Shown one piece after another: positions 1 through 5,653 of a DNA stretch of 15,431 nt (positions are counted from its first letter, which is position 1; the number at the start of each line of letters is the position of its first letter). The DNA lies in contig CABUBU010000032.1 in NCBI GenBank assembly GCA_902489795.1, forward strand, positions 1-15,431, given 5' to 3'. Origin of the DNA: an uncultured Azospirillum sp. (GTDB lineage Bacteria > Pseudomonadota > Alphaproteobacteria > RF32 > CAG-239). The notes below the pieces were generated by a model that saw nothing but the letters and a program-made list of their open reading frames with translations, had not been told where the DNA came from and searched no databases. The translations under genes were made by a program, and so were the position numbers.

Positions 1-53
1 TTTTCCTTCCTCAAGCCCCATGCAAGCGCTCTACCAGGCTGAACTACGTCCCG
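1..53 (-). tRNA. partial tRNA, proline-like (GGG anticodon), 5' half only
   Basis: On the minus strand, starting at 53, the sequence fits the 5' half of a tRNA: a 7-base acceptor strand CGGGACG, then TA, a D arm (GTTC, loop AGCCTGGTA, GAGC), then an anticodon 5' strand CTTGC. The 7-base loop ATGGGGC has T at position 33 and a purine at 37, giving anticodon GGG. The AGCCTGGTA D loop and the first base C are usual for tRNA-Pro. The 3' side of the anticodon stem (TTGAG) pairs poorly with CTTGC: two Watson-Crick pairs, two G-U pairs and one mismatch. The rest of the molecule lies outside the window, so integrity cannot be judged; it may be normal, degenerate, or interrupted near the anticodon. 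Confidence 0.55.
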
Positions 54-69
54 AAACGGTTAATACTGC

Positions 70-97
70 ATTTATCACCAAGATTGTTTTTAGTCAA
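70..97 (-). promoter_or_regulatory. candidate promoter of the tRNA
   Basis: On the minus strand TTGACT (97-92) is followed after 16 bases by ATAAAT (75-70). The expected start lies about 10 bases before the tRNA 5' end. The -35 box is close to consensus, the -10 box less so. Its position directly upstream of the tRNA supports the call. Confidence 0.45.
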
Positions 98-256
98 TCA
101 TATTTTAGCCTTTTTTGCCGAAAAATATGTTTTTGCCCTGACGGTGCTTCTTTTGAGCGGTTCCGTTTGAGGGCGGCACAGCTTTTCTTTTTGACGTTTC
201 CTTTGGCAAAGAGGAGAAAAATTTGCCAGTCCGGCAAAACATATCATAAGTTGTAA

Positions 257-283
257 TTGACAATGGAGATTTTTTGGTATAAC
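257..283 (+). promoter_or_regulatory. sigma70-type promoter of the translesion polymerase
   Basis: A perfect TTGACA (257-262) is followed by TATAAC (278-283) with a 15-base spacer, slightly short of the usual 16-18. Transcription would start near 290, giving a leader of about 28 bases before the ATG at 318. The LexA-like box begins 2 bases after the -10 element, so a bound repressor would cover the start site. Confidence 0.6.
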
Positions 284-284
284 A

Positions 285-299
285 GAACAAAACAAGAAC
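285..299 (+). promoter_or_regulatory. LexA-type SOS operator (GAAC-N7-GAAC)
   Basis: GAAC at 285-288 and GAAC at 296-299 are separated by exactly seven bases. This direct repeat (GTTC-N7-GTTC on the other strand) is the LexA box described for alphaproteobacteria and differs from the CTGT-N8-ACAG palindrome of gammaproteobacteria. It sits at the predicted transcription start of a Y-family polymerase, a classical SOS target. Motif, spacing, position and downstream gene all agree; LexA itself is not in the window. Confidence 0.75.
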
Positions 300-306
300 A
301 AAAATC

Positions 307-315
307 GGGGGGGGG
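307..315 (+). promoter_or_regulatory. nine-G tract serving as ribosome-binding region
   Basis: A homopolymer of nine G lies two bases before the polymerase ATG at 318. No other purine-rich Shine-Dalgarno sequence exists in the short leader, so initiation presumably depends on pairing of part of this tract with the CCUCC of 16S rRNA. Homopolymers of this length are prone to slippage in replication and in sequencing. Confidence 0.45.
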
Positions 316-317
316 AA

Positions 318-1475
318 ATGAAGGAACATATTATAGCCTTGGTCGACTGCGACAGTTTTTTCGTCAGCTGCGAACAGGCGGTTGAACCGTCGTTGCGCGG
401 GCAGCCGGTCTGTGTGGTAACCGGCGACAACGGCTGCGTCGTTTCCCGTTCGCGCGAGGCGAAAAAGGCCGGGGTCAAAATGGGAATGCCGATGTTCATG
501 GCTCGGCGCGAATTTCCCTCAGTCATTTACAAAACCGCCAGACATGAGCTGTACTGCCGCTATTCCCGCCGGGTGATGGCATGTCTGCGGGAAATTGTTC
601 CGGACGTGGAAGAGGTTTCTGTTGACGAGGCCTATGCCGACCTGACCTCGCTTGACCGGGTTTACCGGACCGATTATACGTCGCTGGCCGCCCGCATCCG
701 GGAAACAATCCGCCGGACGGCGGACATTCCGGTTTCGATCGGGTTGGGGCCGTCCAAACTGCTGGCCAAGCTGGCCAGCGACAAGGCCAAGAATACCGGC
801 GGCATTTTTCGCATTTTTCCCGATTCGATAGAAAACGTGCTGCGGGAAACAGACATTGACGACGTCAGCGGCATCGGCCGCAGCCATTCCAAACTGATGG
901 CCTATAACGGCGTGTTTACCGCCTGGGATTTTGTCTGCCGTCCCGATCAGCTGATCAGAAAACAGATGGGGATTGCCGGCCTTGATCTCAAATACGAGTT
1001 GTTGGGATATTATATGCGGCGGCTGGAAACGACGCCGGCGCTGCCGCAGTCGGTGCAGGACACTTCGGTTTTGCCGGGTTTTACTTCCGACAGCGAGGTT
1101 TTGAAGGCGGAACTGCGCTGTCATCTGCACCGCGCCTGCCGGCGGATGCGCAAAGACGGCTGCTTCTGCACGGTTGCCGGGATAATGCTGCGCACCAAAG
1201 ATTTTGCCGTCGTTTCCGACAAGGTGAAACTGCCGGCTGCTTCCGATGCGGAGTTTTACATTGCCGGCGCGGTGCTGCCGCTTTTAAAAAACATCTATCA
1301 TCCGGGAATTCTCTACCGCAGCAGCGGGGTCATGCTTTCCGGGCTGGTGTCGAGGGAAACTTATCAGCCGGAACTGTTTGAGCGCCTGCAATTTAAAAGC
1401 AGTCCGCTTTCTGCCGCCTGGGATGCACTGGAAAACAAATTCGGCAAAAACGTGATCAAAGGCGGCTGGAAATAA
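318..1475 (+). CDS. Y-family translesion DNA polymerase (UmuC/DinB type)
   Basis: This 385-residue protein is an error-prone DNA polymerase that copies past damaged bases. The palm begins with VDCDSFF: D10 is the first metal ligand and F15 falls where the steric-gate residue sits. SVDEA at 101-105 supplies D103 and E104. IGLGPSKLLAKLASDKAK (141-158) is the family's conserved palm/thumb segment, and a helix-hairpin-helix follows around 180-200 (VSGIGRS). The segment NGCVVSRSREAKKAGVKMG and the beta-clamp motif QPELF (350-354) near the C-terminus resemble UmuC more than E. coli DinB; E. coli UmuC is 422 residues. No umuD-like gene is adjacent. The ATG at 318 is chosen because an in-frame stop lies at 258-260 and homology begins at once. 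Expression is probably LexA-controlled. It converges on the next gene with only 6 bases between stops. Confidence 0.93.
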   Translation: MKEHIIALVDCDSFFVSCEQAVEPSLRGQPVCVVTGDNGCVVSRSREAKKAGVKMGMPMFMARREFPSVIYKTARHELYCRYSRRVMACLREIVPDVEEVSVDEAYADLTSLDRVYRTDYTSLAARIRETIRRTADIPVSIGLGPSKLLAKLASDKAKNTGGIFRIFPDSIENVLRETDIDDVSGIGRSHSKLMAYNGVFTAWDFVCRPDQLIRKQMGIAGLDLKYELLGYYMRRLETTPALPQSVQDTSVLPGFTSDSEVLKAELRCHLHRACRRMRKDGCFCTVAGIMLRTKDFAVVSDKVKLPAASDAEFYIAGAVLPLLKNIYHPGILYRSSGVMLSGLVSRETYQPELFERLQFKSSPLSAAWDALENKFGKNVIKGGWK

Positions 1476-1481
1476 AAACGG

Positions 1482-1919
1482 TCAGATTTTGAAAATTTTC
1501 CGGAAGCCGAGGGCGGCAAAAACAATATGCAAAAGCAGCAGGATCAGGGCGGCAGCGCCGCCGGCGGCATGAGCGGCGGATTGGCTGCCGGCCGGCAGCA
1601 GTCCGATTCCGAGCAGAGCCGCGCCGATAAAGGGAAAAATGGCGGGAAGCCGGCTGACGAAAAGCAGACGGGAAAGGAAAAACAGCAAAATGCCTGCCGC
1701 CGTCATCAAAAGCGCCAGATAAACAACCACCGTGCCGGAAACACTGGCCGGGTCAAACCAGGGTACCTGCGGCAATTTTGCTGTCTGGATTTCCGCAATG
1801 ACAAAATACATGACTATCAGCCACAGGTTGACGGCGATAAACAAAAGGCGGAAAACGGTGCGGTTGTCAAGCAGAAAAACCGCGGCCGACAGCAAAACGA
1901 AAAGGATAATCAACGGCAT
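1482..1919 (-). CDS. small multi-pass membrane protein, function unknown
   Basis: A 145-residue, strongly hydrophobic protein with about five membrane-spanning stretches (roughly 2-17, 22-42, 62-84, 91-109 and 118-138). Short basic ends (RKIFKI at the C-terminus) and a Trp/Pro-containing loop at 44-60 are visible. I recognise no family. The ATG overlaps the last 10 bases of the methyltransferase gene, so the two are co-transcribed and probably translationally coupled; GGAG lies about a dozen bases upstream of the ATG inside the upstream gene. The opposite-strand frames here have compositions typical of shadows. The coding call rests on the overlap, the consistent hydrophobic pattern and the convergent packing against the polymerase gene. 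Confidence 0.75.
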   Translation of the reverse strand: MPLIILFVLLSAAVFLLDNRTVFRLLFIAVNLWLIVMYFVIAEIQTAKLPQVPWFDPASVSGTVVVYLALLMTAAGILLFFLSRLLFVSRLPAIFPFIGAALLGIGLLPAGSQSAAHAAGGAAALILLLLHIVFAALGFRKIFKI

Positions 1920-2362
1920 TTTTGTTCCAGCTCCAGCAGAAATTTCTTAATTTCGAGACCGCCGCCGTAACCGACCAGCCGTCCGTCGGCGCCGATGACG
2001 CGATGGCAGGGAATGAAAACCGGCAGCGGGTTTTTGTTGTTGGCGCCGCCGGCCGCCCGGCAGGCTCTGCCGTTGCCGGCCATTTCCGCCAGTTGTTTGT
2101 AGCTCCGGGTTTCGCCAAAGGGAATTTTTTGCAGGGCGTTCCATATTTTTTGCTGAAAATCCGTTCCTTCCGGACTGAGCGGCAGGTCAAACTCTTTCCG
2201 CCGGCCGGCGAAATATTCCGCCAGTTCGTCGGTGGCTTTTGCCAAAAGCGGCGTCTTTTTTCCGCCTTCCGTCCTTTCAAAGGCAAGGCGGATGAGGGCG
2301 CCGCCGCAACCGTAAACGGTCCACTCGCCGAGCGGGGTGGAAAAACAATAATGCTCTGTCAT
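1910..2362 (-). CDS. ogt: methylated-DNA--[protein]-cysteine S-methyltransferase
   Basis: A 150-residue suicide repair protein that moves the alkyl group from O6-alkylguanine (or O4-alkylthymine) to its own cysteine. The active-site motif IPCHRVIG is present, with C119 as acceptor and H120 beside it. Upstream, the DNA-binding helix-turn-helix region includes TDFQQKIWNALQKIPFGET (about 67-85) and a variant RAAGGANNKNP segment (102-112) where R102 matches the arginine finger. The YGGGLEIKKFLL tail also fits. The length matches Ogt/MGMT enzymes without an Ada domain. GGAGG sits 8 bases upstream of the ATG at 2362 and supports this start. It leads an operon with the membrane protein that overlaps its 3' end. 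No LexA-like or Ada-box-like repeat is evident at its promoter. Confidence 0.93.
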   Translation of the reverse strand: MTEHYCFSTPLGEWTVYGCGGALIRLAFERTEGGKKTPLLAKATDELAEYFAGRRKEFDLPLSPEGTDFQQKIWNALQKIPFGETRSYKQLAEMAGNGRACRAAGGANNKNPLPVFIPCHRVIGADGRLVGYGGGLEIKKFLLELEQKCR

Positions 2363-2394
2363 CGGACAACCTCCCTGACGTTTGTTTCCCCTTT

Positions 2395-2423
2395 ATTATT
2401 TGCCGCTTTTCAAATGATGTCAA
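2395..2423 (-). promoter_or_regulatory. sigma70-type promoter of the ogt operon
   Basis: On the minus strand a perfect TTGACA (2423-2418) is followed after 17 bases by AATAAT (2400-2395), five of six matches to TATAAT. The start would be near 2388, leaving a 26-base leader that carries the GGAGG ribosome-binding site. Confidence 0.65.
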
Positions 2424-2500
2424 TTTATAAAAATAATGGTTGCCTGATCAGTGTTAAAATGTTACTTAAAAAATAAATTGCAATTAATCGGAGCAACAAA

Positions 2501-3493
2501 ATGCCGGCCATTTCCCTGATCATTCCCTTATACAATGCCGTCCGCCATCTGCGGGGCTGTCTTAATTCCGTAAAAGCGCAGACCTTTGATGATTTTGAGG
2601 TGCTGCTGATCAACGACGGTTCAACTGACGGCACGGTCGATATGGCCGAAGCATGTTGCCGCGGAGATAATCGTTTCCGCCTGATTACGCAGGCAAACGG
2701 CGGTGTTTCCGCCGCCCGCAATCGCGGGATGGCAGAAGCCCGAGCGCCGTTTGTCGCGTTTCTTGATCAGGACGACATGCTGCACCCGCAGGCGCTGGAA
2801 ATTCTTTACCGGATGATCTGCCGCGACGGTGCCGACGTTTCCGCTTTTAAGATTCGTTTTGTGCCCGATGATTTTGCCGGCGATCCTGCGCCGGAACGTT
2901 TTGATGCGGAGGAGGTTGTTCGCGACGCCGTATTCAGCCGCGCGCCGACGGCGGATTTTTTCCGCGACCGTAAAGGCGGGCCGATTTATATCTGGAACAA
3001 GCTTTACCGCCGCGAGGCGATTGCCGGCATAACTTTTCCGCCCGGCGTGCAGCCGGCGGAAGATACCGTTTTCACCATGAAGATACTGCTGACGGTCAAA
3101 AACATGGTTTCAACCGATGCCCGGCTGCTGTATTACCGCGAAAATGACGCTTCGGTCTCCAAACAGGGAATTACCGAAAAATATGTCCGCTCTCATGCGC
3201 TGGCGGCGGAAGAAATGAAGCGCTTTTTCGCCGACCTGACGAATGCGGACGAAAGTCTGCGCCGTCATCTTGCTTTTTATCTGACACGCTTCATCTTCAA
3301 GTCGCTGGTTTCCCAGCCGCTACGGAAAATCTTCGGTCCGGATCGGCGGCAGCGGGTGGATGCGGCCAGAAATTATGCTGCCGCGCTTTATCGGAGCGGG
3401 GCGTTGAAACCGGAGCTGCTGGGCAGAAAAAAAGCCCTGGCCTGCAGATTGTACTTTGGCCGGCACGACCGGCTGGCAAAGTTTCTGGTATAG
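2501..3493 (+). CDS. family 2 glycosyltransferase (GT-A fold)
   Basis: A 330-residue enzyme predicted to transfer a sugar from a nucleotide donor to an acceptor such as a polysaccharide, lipid A core or other surface glycan. The N-terminal GT-A domain begins at once (SLIIPLYN, 5-12), followed by NDGSTDGT (38-45), the NGGVSAARNRG segment (66-76) and the DXD-like metal/nucleotide site FLDQDD (87-92). WNKLYRR (165-171) and AEDTVF (186-191, E187-D188) match the conserved second half, where the Glu-Asp pair usually provides the catalytic base. There is no membrane anchor or signal peptide, so it is cytosolic or peripheral. A weak CGGAG ribosome-binding site precedes the ATG. The histidine phosphatase follows after 9 bases, implying one operon. 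The substrate cannot be read from the sequence. Confidence 0.9.
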   Translation: MPAISLIIPLYNAVRHLRGCLNSVKAQTFDDFEVLLINDGSTDGTVDMAEACCRGDNRFRLITQANGGVSAARNRGMAEARAPFVAFLDQDDMLHPQALEILYRMICRDGADVSAFKIRFVPDDFAGDPAPERFDAEEVVRDAVFSRAPTADFFRDRKGGPIYIWNKLYRREAIAGITFPPGVQPAEDTVFTMKILLTVKNMVSTDARLLYYRENDASVSKQGITEKYVRSHALAAEEMKRFFADLTNADESLRRHLAFYLTRFIFKSLVSQPLRKIFGPDRRQRVDAARNYAAALYRSGALKPELLGRKKALACRLYFGRHDRLAKFLV

Positions 3494-3502
3494 GAGGAAA
3501 AC

Positions 3503-4051
3503 ATGAAACTGCTGATTATCCGCCACGGACAAACCGACGGCAACGTCAAAGGGCTGGTGCAGGGTGCGGGATTGGATCTGCCGCTGAACGAAACCGGACG
3601 TGCCCAGGCCGCGGCCGCCGCGGAGAAACTGCTTTCCCGGCATTTGCCCGTCATCTACAGTTCGACCATGCTTCGTGCCCGGCAGACGGCGGAAATTATC
3701 GCCGCCGGCGTCGGCTGCCCGACGGTTGCCGTCGAAGGGCTGGAAGAAGTGCATTTCGGCGAAGCGGAAGGCATGCTTTCGGAAGACGCTCACCGGATTT
3801 ACGGCGACGTGTTTGAGGTGATCAACAATGAAGGACATCCCCGGCGTTTCGACGTTTGCCTGCCGGGCGGGGAAAGCATCAGACAGAGCACCGAACGGGG
3901 AATGAAGGCATTGCGCGAAATTGCCGCCCGGGCAGATGTTCCGGTTGCCGGCGTAGTTACCCACGGCGCATTGATGTTTAATCTTTATTACCATGTTTTT
4001 AAGCAGGCGCGGCGTTTTGAAAACTGCGAATTTTTTGAGCTTGAACTGTAA
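3503..4051 (+). CDS. histidine phosphatase family protein (phosphoglycerate mutase-like)
   Basis: A 182-residue member of the histidine phosphatase superfamily. The phospho-accepting motif IIRHGQT is at the N-terminus (R7, H8). Further active-site residues are visible: R58 in the SSTMLRARQTA segment, the acidic residue of EEVHFGEAEG (E81/E82) and the second histidine, H154, in VVTHGAL. This is the layout of broad-specificity phosphatases such as GpmB/CobC/PhoE relatives, not of the larger dPGM GpmA, because the protein is short and lacks the GpmA insertions. GGAGG at 3493-3497 lies within 10 bases of the ATG. It shares an operon with the glycosyltransferase, so a phosphorylated sugar or nucleotide intermediate is a possible substrate, but that is inference. 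Confidence 0.88.
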   Translation: MKLLIIRHGQTDGNVKGLVQGAGLDLPLNETGRAQAAAAAEKLLSRHLPVIYSSTMLRARQTAEIIAAGVGCPTVAVEGLEEVHFGEAEGMLSEDAHRIYGDVFEVINNEGHPRRFDVCLPGGESIRQSTERGMKALREIAARADVPVAGVVTHGALMFNLYYHVFKQARRFENCEFFELEL

Positions 4052-4126
4052 TTCTCTGCCGGCAGCGGAAATGGCGCTTCTGGCTCGCTCTTCCGGCAGC
4101 CGCCGGCGGACGGTTTTCCTGCAACT

Positions 4127-4399
4127 TCAGAAAAACTTCAGCGTCAGTCCGAGAATGTAAAAAGAAACGCAATAAAAGGTGAGGAAAGCCGCCCAATACT
4201 CAAACCTTCCTTCCGGTTTGAAGGTGCGGCTTAAAACCGGTTTTCTGATCGCGTAGCAGAGCATGAACAGAAAGCAGGCGTTCTGATAGAAAACTATTCC
4301 CAGTTCCTGTTCCATCCACAGCGAAAACAGCAAATAGGTGGCAACCGGCAAAACGAGCAATTGCAGGAAAAAAGACAGGATGTTTTTGACTTTGCTCAT
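4127..4399 (-). CDS. small three-helix membrane protein, function unknown
   Basis: A 90-residue protein with about three hydrophobic segments (7-28, 34-51, 67-88) separated by a short basic, Pro-containing loop (RKPVLSRTFKPEGRFE). Aromatic residues and two Cys (C42, C48) mark the middle helix and a third Cys lies in the last one. I recognise no family. It starts 2 bases after the stop of the upstream frame-split gene, so coupling is likely; only a weak GGAAA precedes the ATG. It converges on the phosphatase gene across about 75 bases. Confidence 0.65.
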   Translation of the reverse strand: MSKVKNILSFFLQLLVLPVATYLLFSLWMEQELGIVFYQNACFLFMLCYAIRKPVLSRTFKPEGRFEYWAAFLTFYCVSFYILGLTLKFF

Positions 4400-4401
4400 G
4401 G

Positions 4402-4751
4402 TTATTTCCAGTTTACAGGGTAAATCTGCTGTTCTCTGATTGCGTTTTGCAATTGTTGTTGCGCGTAAAGGTCGTCTTGAAATCCTTCAGACATCGCGAT
4501 TTGTTTAATGATTTGAGAATTCAGTTTAGGAAAATTGACGCGTTGAGGAACATAATTGTTATATCCCAAATTTCTCATATGAATCATATGCCTGATGAAT
4601 TCGTCTTCTCCGGAATTGGCTTCGCGTATTTCAAAAGCGGCGTCTGACAGTTGTCCGTAAAAGGGAAACAGTTTTTTGCCGTTTCATTAATGACATTTTT
4701 TGTGCCGAGCTTAAAAGCGGTTCGGCTGATATTGGCAAAACTTCCTGACAT
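4402..4751 (-). CDS. unrecognised gene split by a -1 frame change (116 aa if joined)
   Basis: The first frame starts at the ATG at 4751, preceded by a good AAAGGA ribosome-binding site, and reads MSGSFANISRTAF... to a stop at 4584 (55 codons). A second frame, -1 relative to the first, reads ...LFPFYGQLSDAAFEIREAN... and continues through MIHMRNLGYNNYVPQ to a stop at 4402. The second frame has a stop just upstream of 4680, so the two frames can only be joined near the A6 run at 4672-4677, where A AAA AAC is in the phase needed for -1 slippage. Joined, they give 116 residues with a polar, Gln/Asn-rich C-terminal third. Alternatives: a lost A in the homopolymer (real mutation or sequence error), or an independent short product from the internal ATG at 4587. 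I recognise no family. The gene has its own promoter and leads the operon with the 90-residue membrane protein. Confidence 0.55.
4671..4677 (-). other. slippery heptamer A AAA AAC, candidate -1 frameshift site
   Basis: Read on the minus strand from the ATG at 4751, the codons are GCA AAA AAC, so the heptamer A AAA AAC is in exact X XXY YYZ phase. A -1 slip continues as AAA AAA CTG into the downstream open frame. I see no strong stem-loop or pseudoknot just downstream and no internal Shine-Dalgarno stimulator upstream, so programmed slippage is possible but not shown. Confidence 0.4.
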
Positions 4752-4786
4752 AGTGTTCCTTTCATTTGTTGACGCAATGAAAACTT

Positions 4787-4815
4787 TTAATATCACATTT
4801 TTATTTAAATGTCAA
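4787..4815 (-). promoter_or_regulatory. near-consensus sigma70 promoter of the frame-split gene
   Basis: On the minus strand TTGACA (4815-4810) and TATTAA (4792-4787) are separated by exactly 17 AT-rich bases. A start near 4780 gives a leader of about 30 bases carrying the AAAGGA site. This argues that the downstream gene is expressed and not merely a shadow. Confidence 0.7.
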
Positions 4816-5098
4816 TCAAAAAAATACAATTTATGTATCGTGTCGGAGAAAAAGCTGTCTGAGTTGATATAAGTTTATCGCAATACGCTTGTTTTATGGA
4901 AATGCAAACGAAACAATATACAAATAATGTAACTTGTGCTGGGCTTTGGGCGGACAAGAAAAAAAAACCTGCCGGGAAAGAGTGCCTTGGTGTAGAAAAT
5001 TATGCGGAGCGCGTCGGAATAAGGTTGTTCAGGGATAAAATTCGTGACGGCATCATGCCGACTTCAGAGAAAAATCCGTAGCAGCGTTTTTAGCTGGA

Positions 5099-5122
5099 AC
5101 CGGCGGTGAACGACAGAATATC
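5099..5122 (+). repeat. 24-bp direct repeat, copy 1
   Basis: The 24 bases beginning ACCGGCGGTG and ending CAGAATATC recur exactly at 5189-5212, 90 bases downstream. Sequence similarity falls off immediately outside the unit. Confidence 0.85.
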
Positions 5123-5188
5123 TCTGAACAGACCAAAATGAAAGGCCGTGAGGCATCTTTGGAATGTTTGGAAAAGGTCAGTGTTCAG

Positions 5189-5212
5189 ACCGGCGGTGAA
5201 CGACAGAATATC
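5189..5212 (+). repeat. 24-bp direct repeat, copy 2
   Basis: Exact copy of 5099-5122. Just upstream, GGTCAGTGTTCAGACCGG (5177-5194) resembles AGTCGGTGTTCGGGCCGG at 5391-5408, indicating a third, decayed member. Confidence 0.85.
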
Positions 5213-5261
5213 CAAGTGTGAAGTCCTGAGACATTTCTATGCCGGTAGACGGAAAGTTCCC

Positions 5262-5285
5262 GTGGTATTCGGAGTAAAATCCGTG
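5262..5285 (+). repeat. diverged direct repeat, copy 1
   Basis: These 24 bases (GTGGTATTCGGAG...CCGTG) match 5375-5398 at 20 of 24 positions. They appear to belong to the same repeat-rich patch as the exact pair upstream. Confidence 0.55.
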
Positions 5286-5374
5286 GCAGGCTCTGTCGGA
5301 GAGGTGGCCGGAAAACTTCCGAAATGAAAAAAACAGATAATGTTTCCGGTTCAGATCAGTAGCCGAAAAAATCA

Positions 5375-5398
5375 GTGGCATTCGGAGAAAAGTCGGTG
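5375..5398 (+). repeat. diverged direct repeat, copy 2
   Basis: GTGGCATTCGGAG...TCGGTG, 20 of 24 identical to 5262-5285, offset 113 bases. It runs straight into the decayed relative of the 24-bp repeat at 5391-5408. Confidence 0.55.
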
Positions 5399-5415
5399 TT
5401 CGGGCCGGTAACGGC

Positions 5416-5447
5416 AAAAAACGGAAAAGCCCCCGGATGTCCGGGGG
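5416..5447 (-). terminator. rho-independent terminator-like hairpin
   Basis: CCCCCGG (5430-5436) and CCGGGGG (5441-5447) form a perfect 7-bp stem with loop ATGT. On the minus strand the stem is followed by CTTTTCCGTTTTTT, a good U tract. It would end minus-strand transcripts coming from the hsp20 side, about 205 bases past that stop codon. On the plus strand only a distant CTTTTTG follows, so the minus direction is preferred. Confidence 0.6.
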
Positions 5448-5653
5448 TGAAAAGAGCCGCTTTTTGTTATTGTTTATCGGCGGCGCTGTTTAGCGGGTGT
5501 ATGTTTAAAAGCAAAGAAGCCGTTTTTCATCATTGAAACCTTCGTGAAAAATGCCGTTTTGGCGGGCGGTCGGAACAATGCCGCTGCCGCATTGACTGCA
5601 GTGTTCAAGTCGTCGGGCAGAACGAACGGCGCTCTGCGTTTTATCCGTTTCGG

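Larger units (their letters stand above)
4816..5653. other. 838-base stretch without a convincing gene, repeat-bearing
   Basis: No frame here has both a ribosome-binding site and a recognisable protein. The left part (4816-4930) is AT-rich. A 61-codon plus frame at 4896-5081 lacks a ribosome-binding site, and a 79-codon minus frame at 5178-5417 only reads through repeat copies. From about 5060 the composition shifts and exact and diverged direct repeats appear (5099-5398). A terminator-like hairpin lies at 5416-5447. The rest up to the hsp20 gene (5450-5653) shows no feature I can name. It could be decayed mobile or coding material, or a non-coding repeat family. Confidence 0.5.

Noticed and set aside
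263..320. Possible upstream start (ATG at 263) that a one-base change in the G tract would join in frame to the polymerase
   Set aside because: The ATG lies between the -35 and -10 boxes, upstream of the predicted transcription start, and has no ribosome-binding site.
519..1130. 203-codon minus-strand frame across the polymerase gene
   Set aside because: Fully antisense to a strongly supported polymerase; no recognisable protein features.
1922..2476. 184-codon plus-strand frame over the methyltransferase gene
   Set aside because: Antisense to ogt, which has the PCHRV active site and a good ribosome-binding site; the frame has no support of its own.
3320..3994. 224-codon minus-strand frame over the phosphatase gene
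   Set aside because: Antisense to the phosphatase with its RHG and THG motifs; composition is that of a shadow.
4093..4106. CCGGC-AGCC-GCCGG hairpin between the convergent phosphatase and membrane-protein genes
   Set aside because: The stem is only 5 bp and is followed by CGGACGGTTTTCC, a poor U tract, so a terminator is not well supported.
4896..5081. 61-codon plus-strand frame
   Set aside because: No ribosome-binding site, no family resemblance, ends at the edge of the repeat patch. Cannot be excluded but is not supported.
5099..5212. CRISPR array
   Set aside because: Only two exact copies with a 66-base interval, no further regular units and no cas genes.
5178..5417. 79-codon minus-strand frame
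   Set aside because: It reads through repeat copies and has no convincing start signal; more likely a by-product of the repeats.
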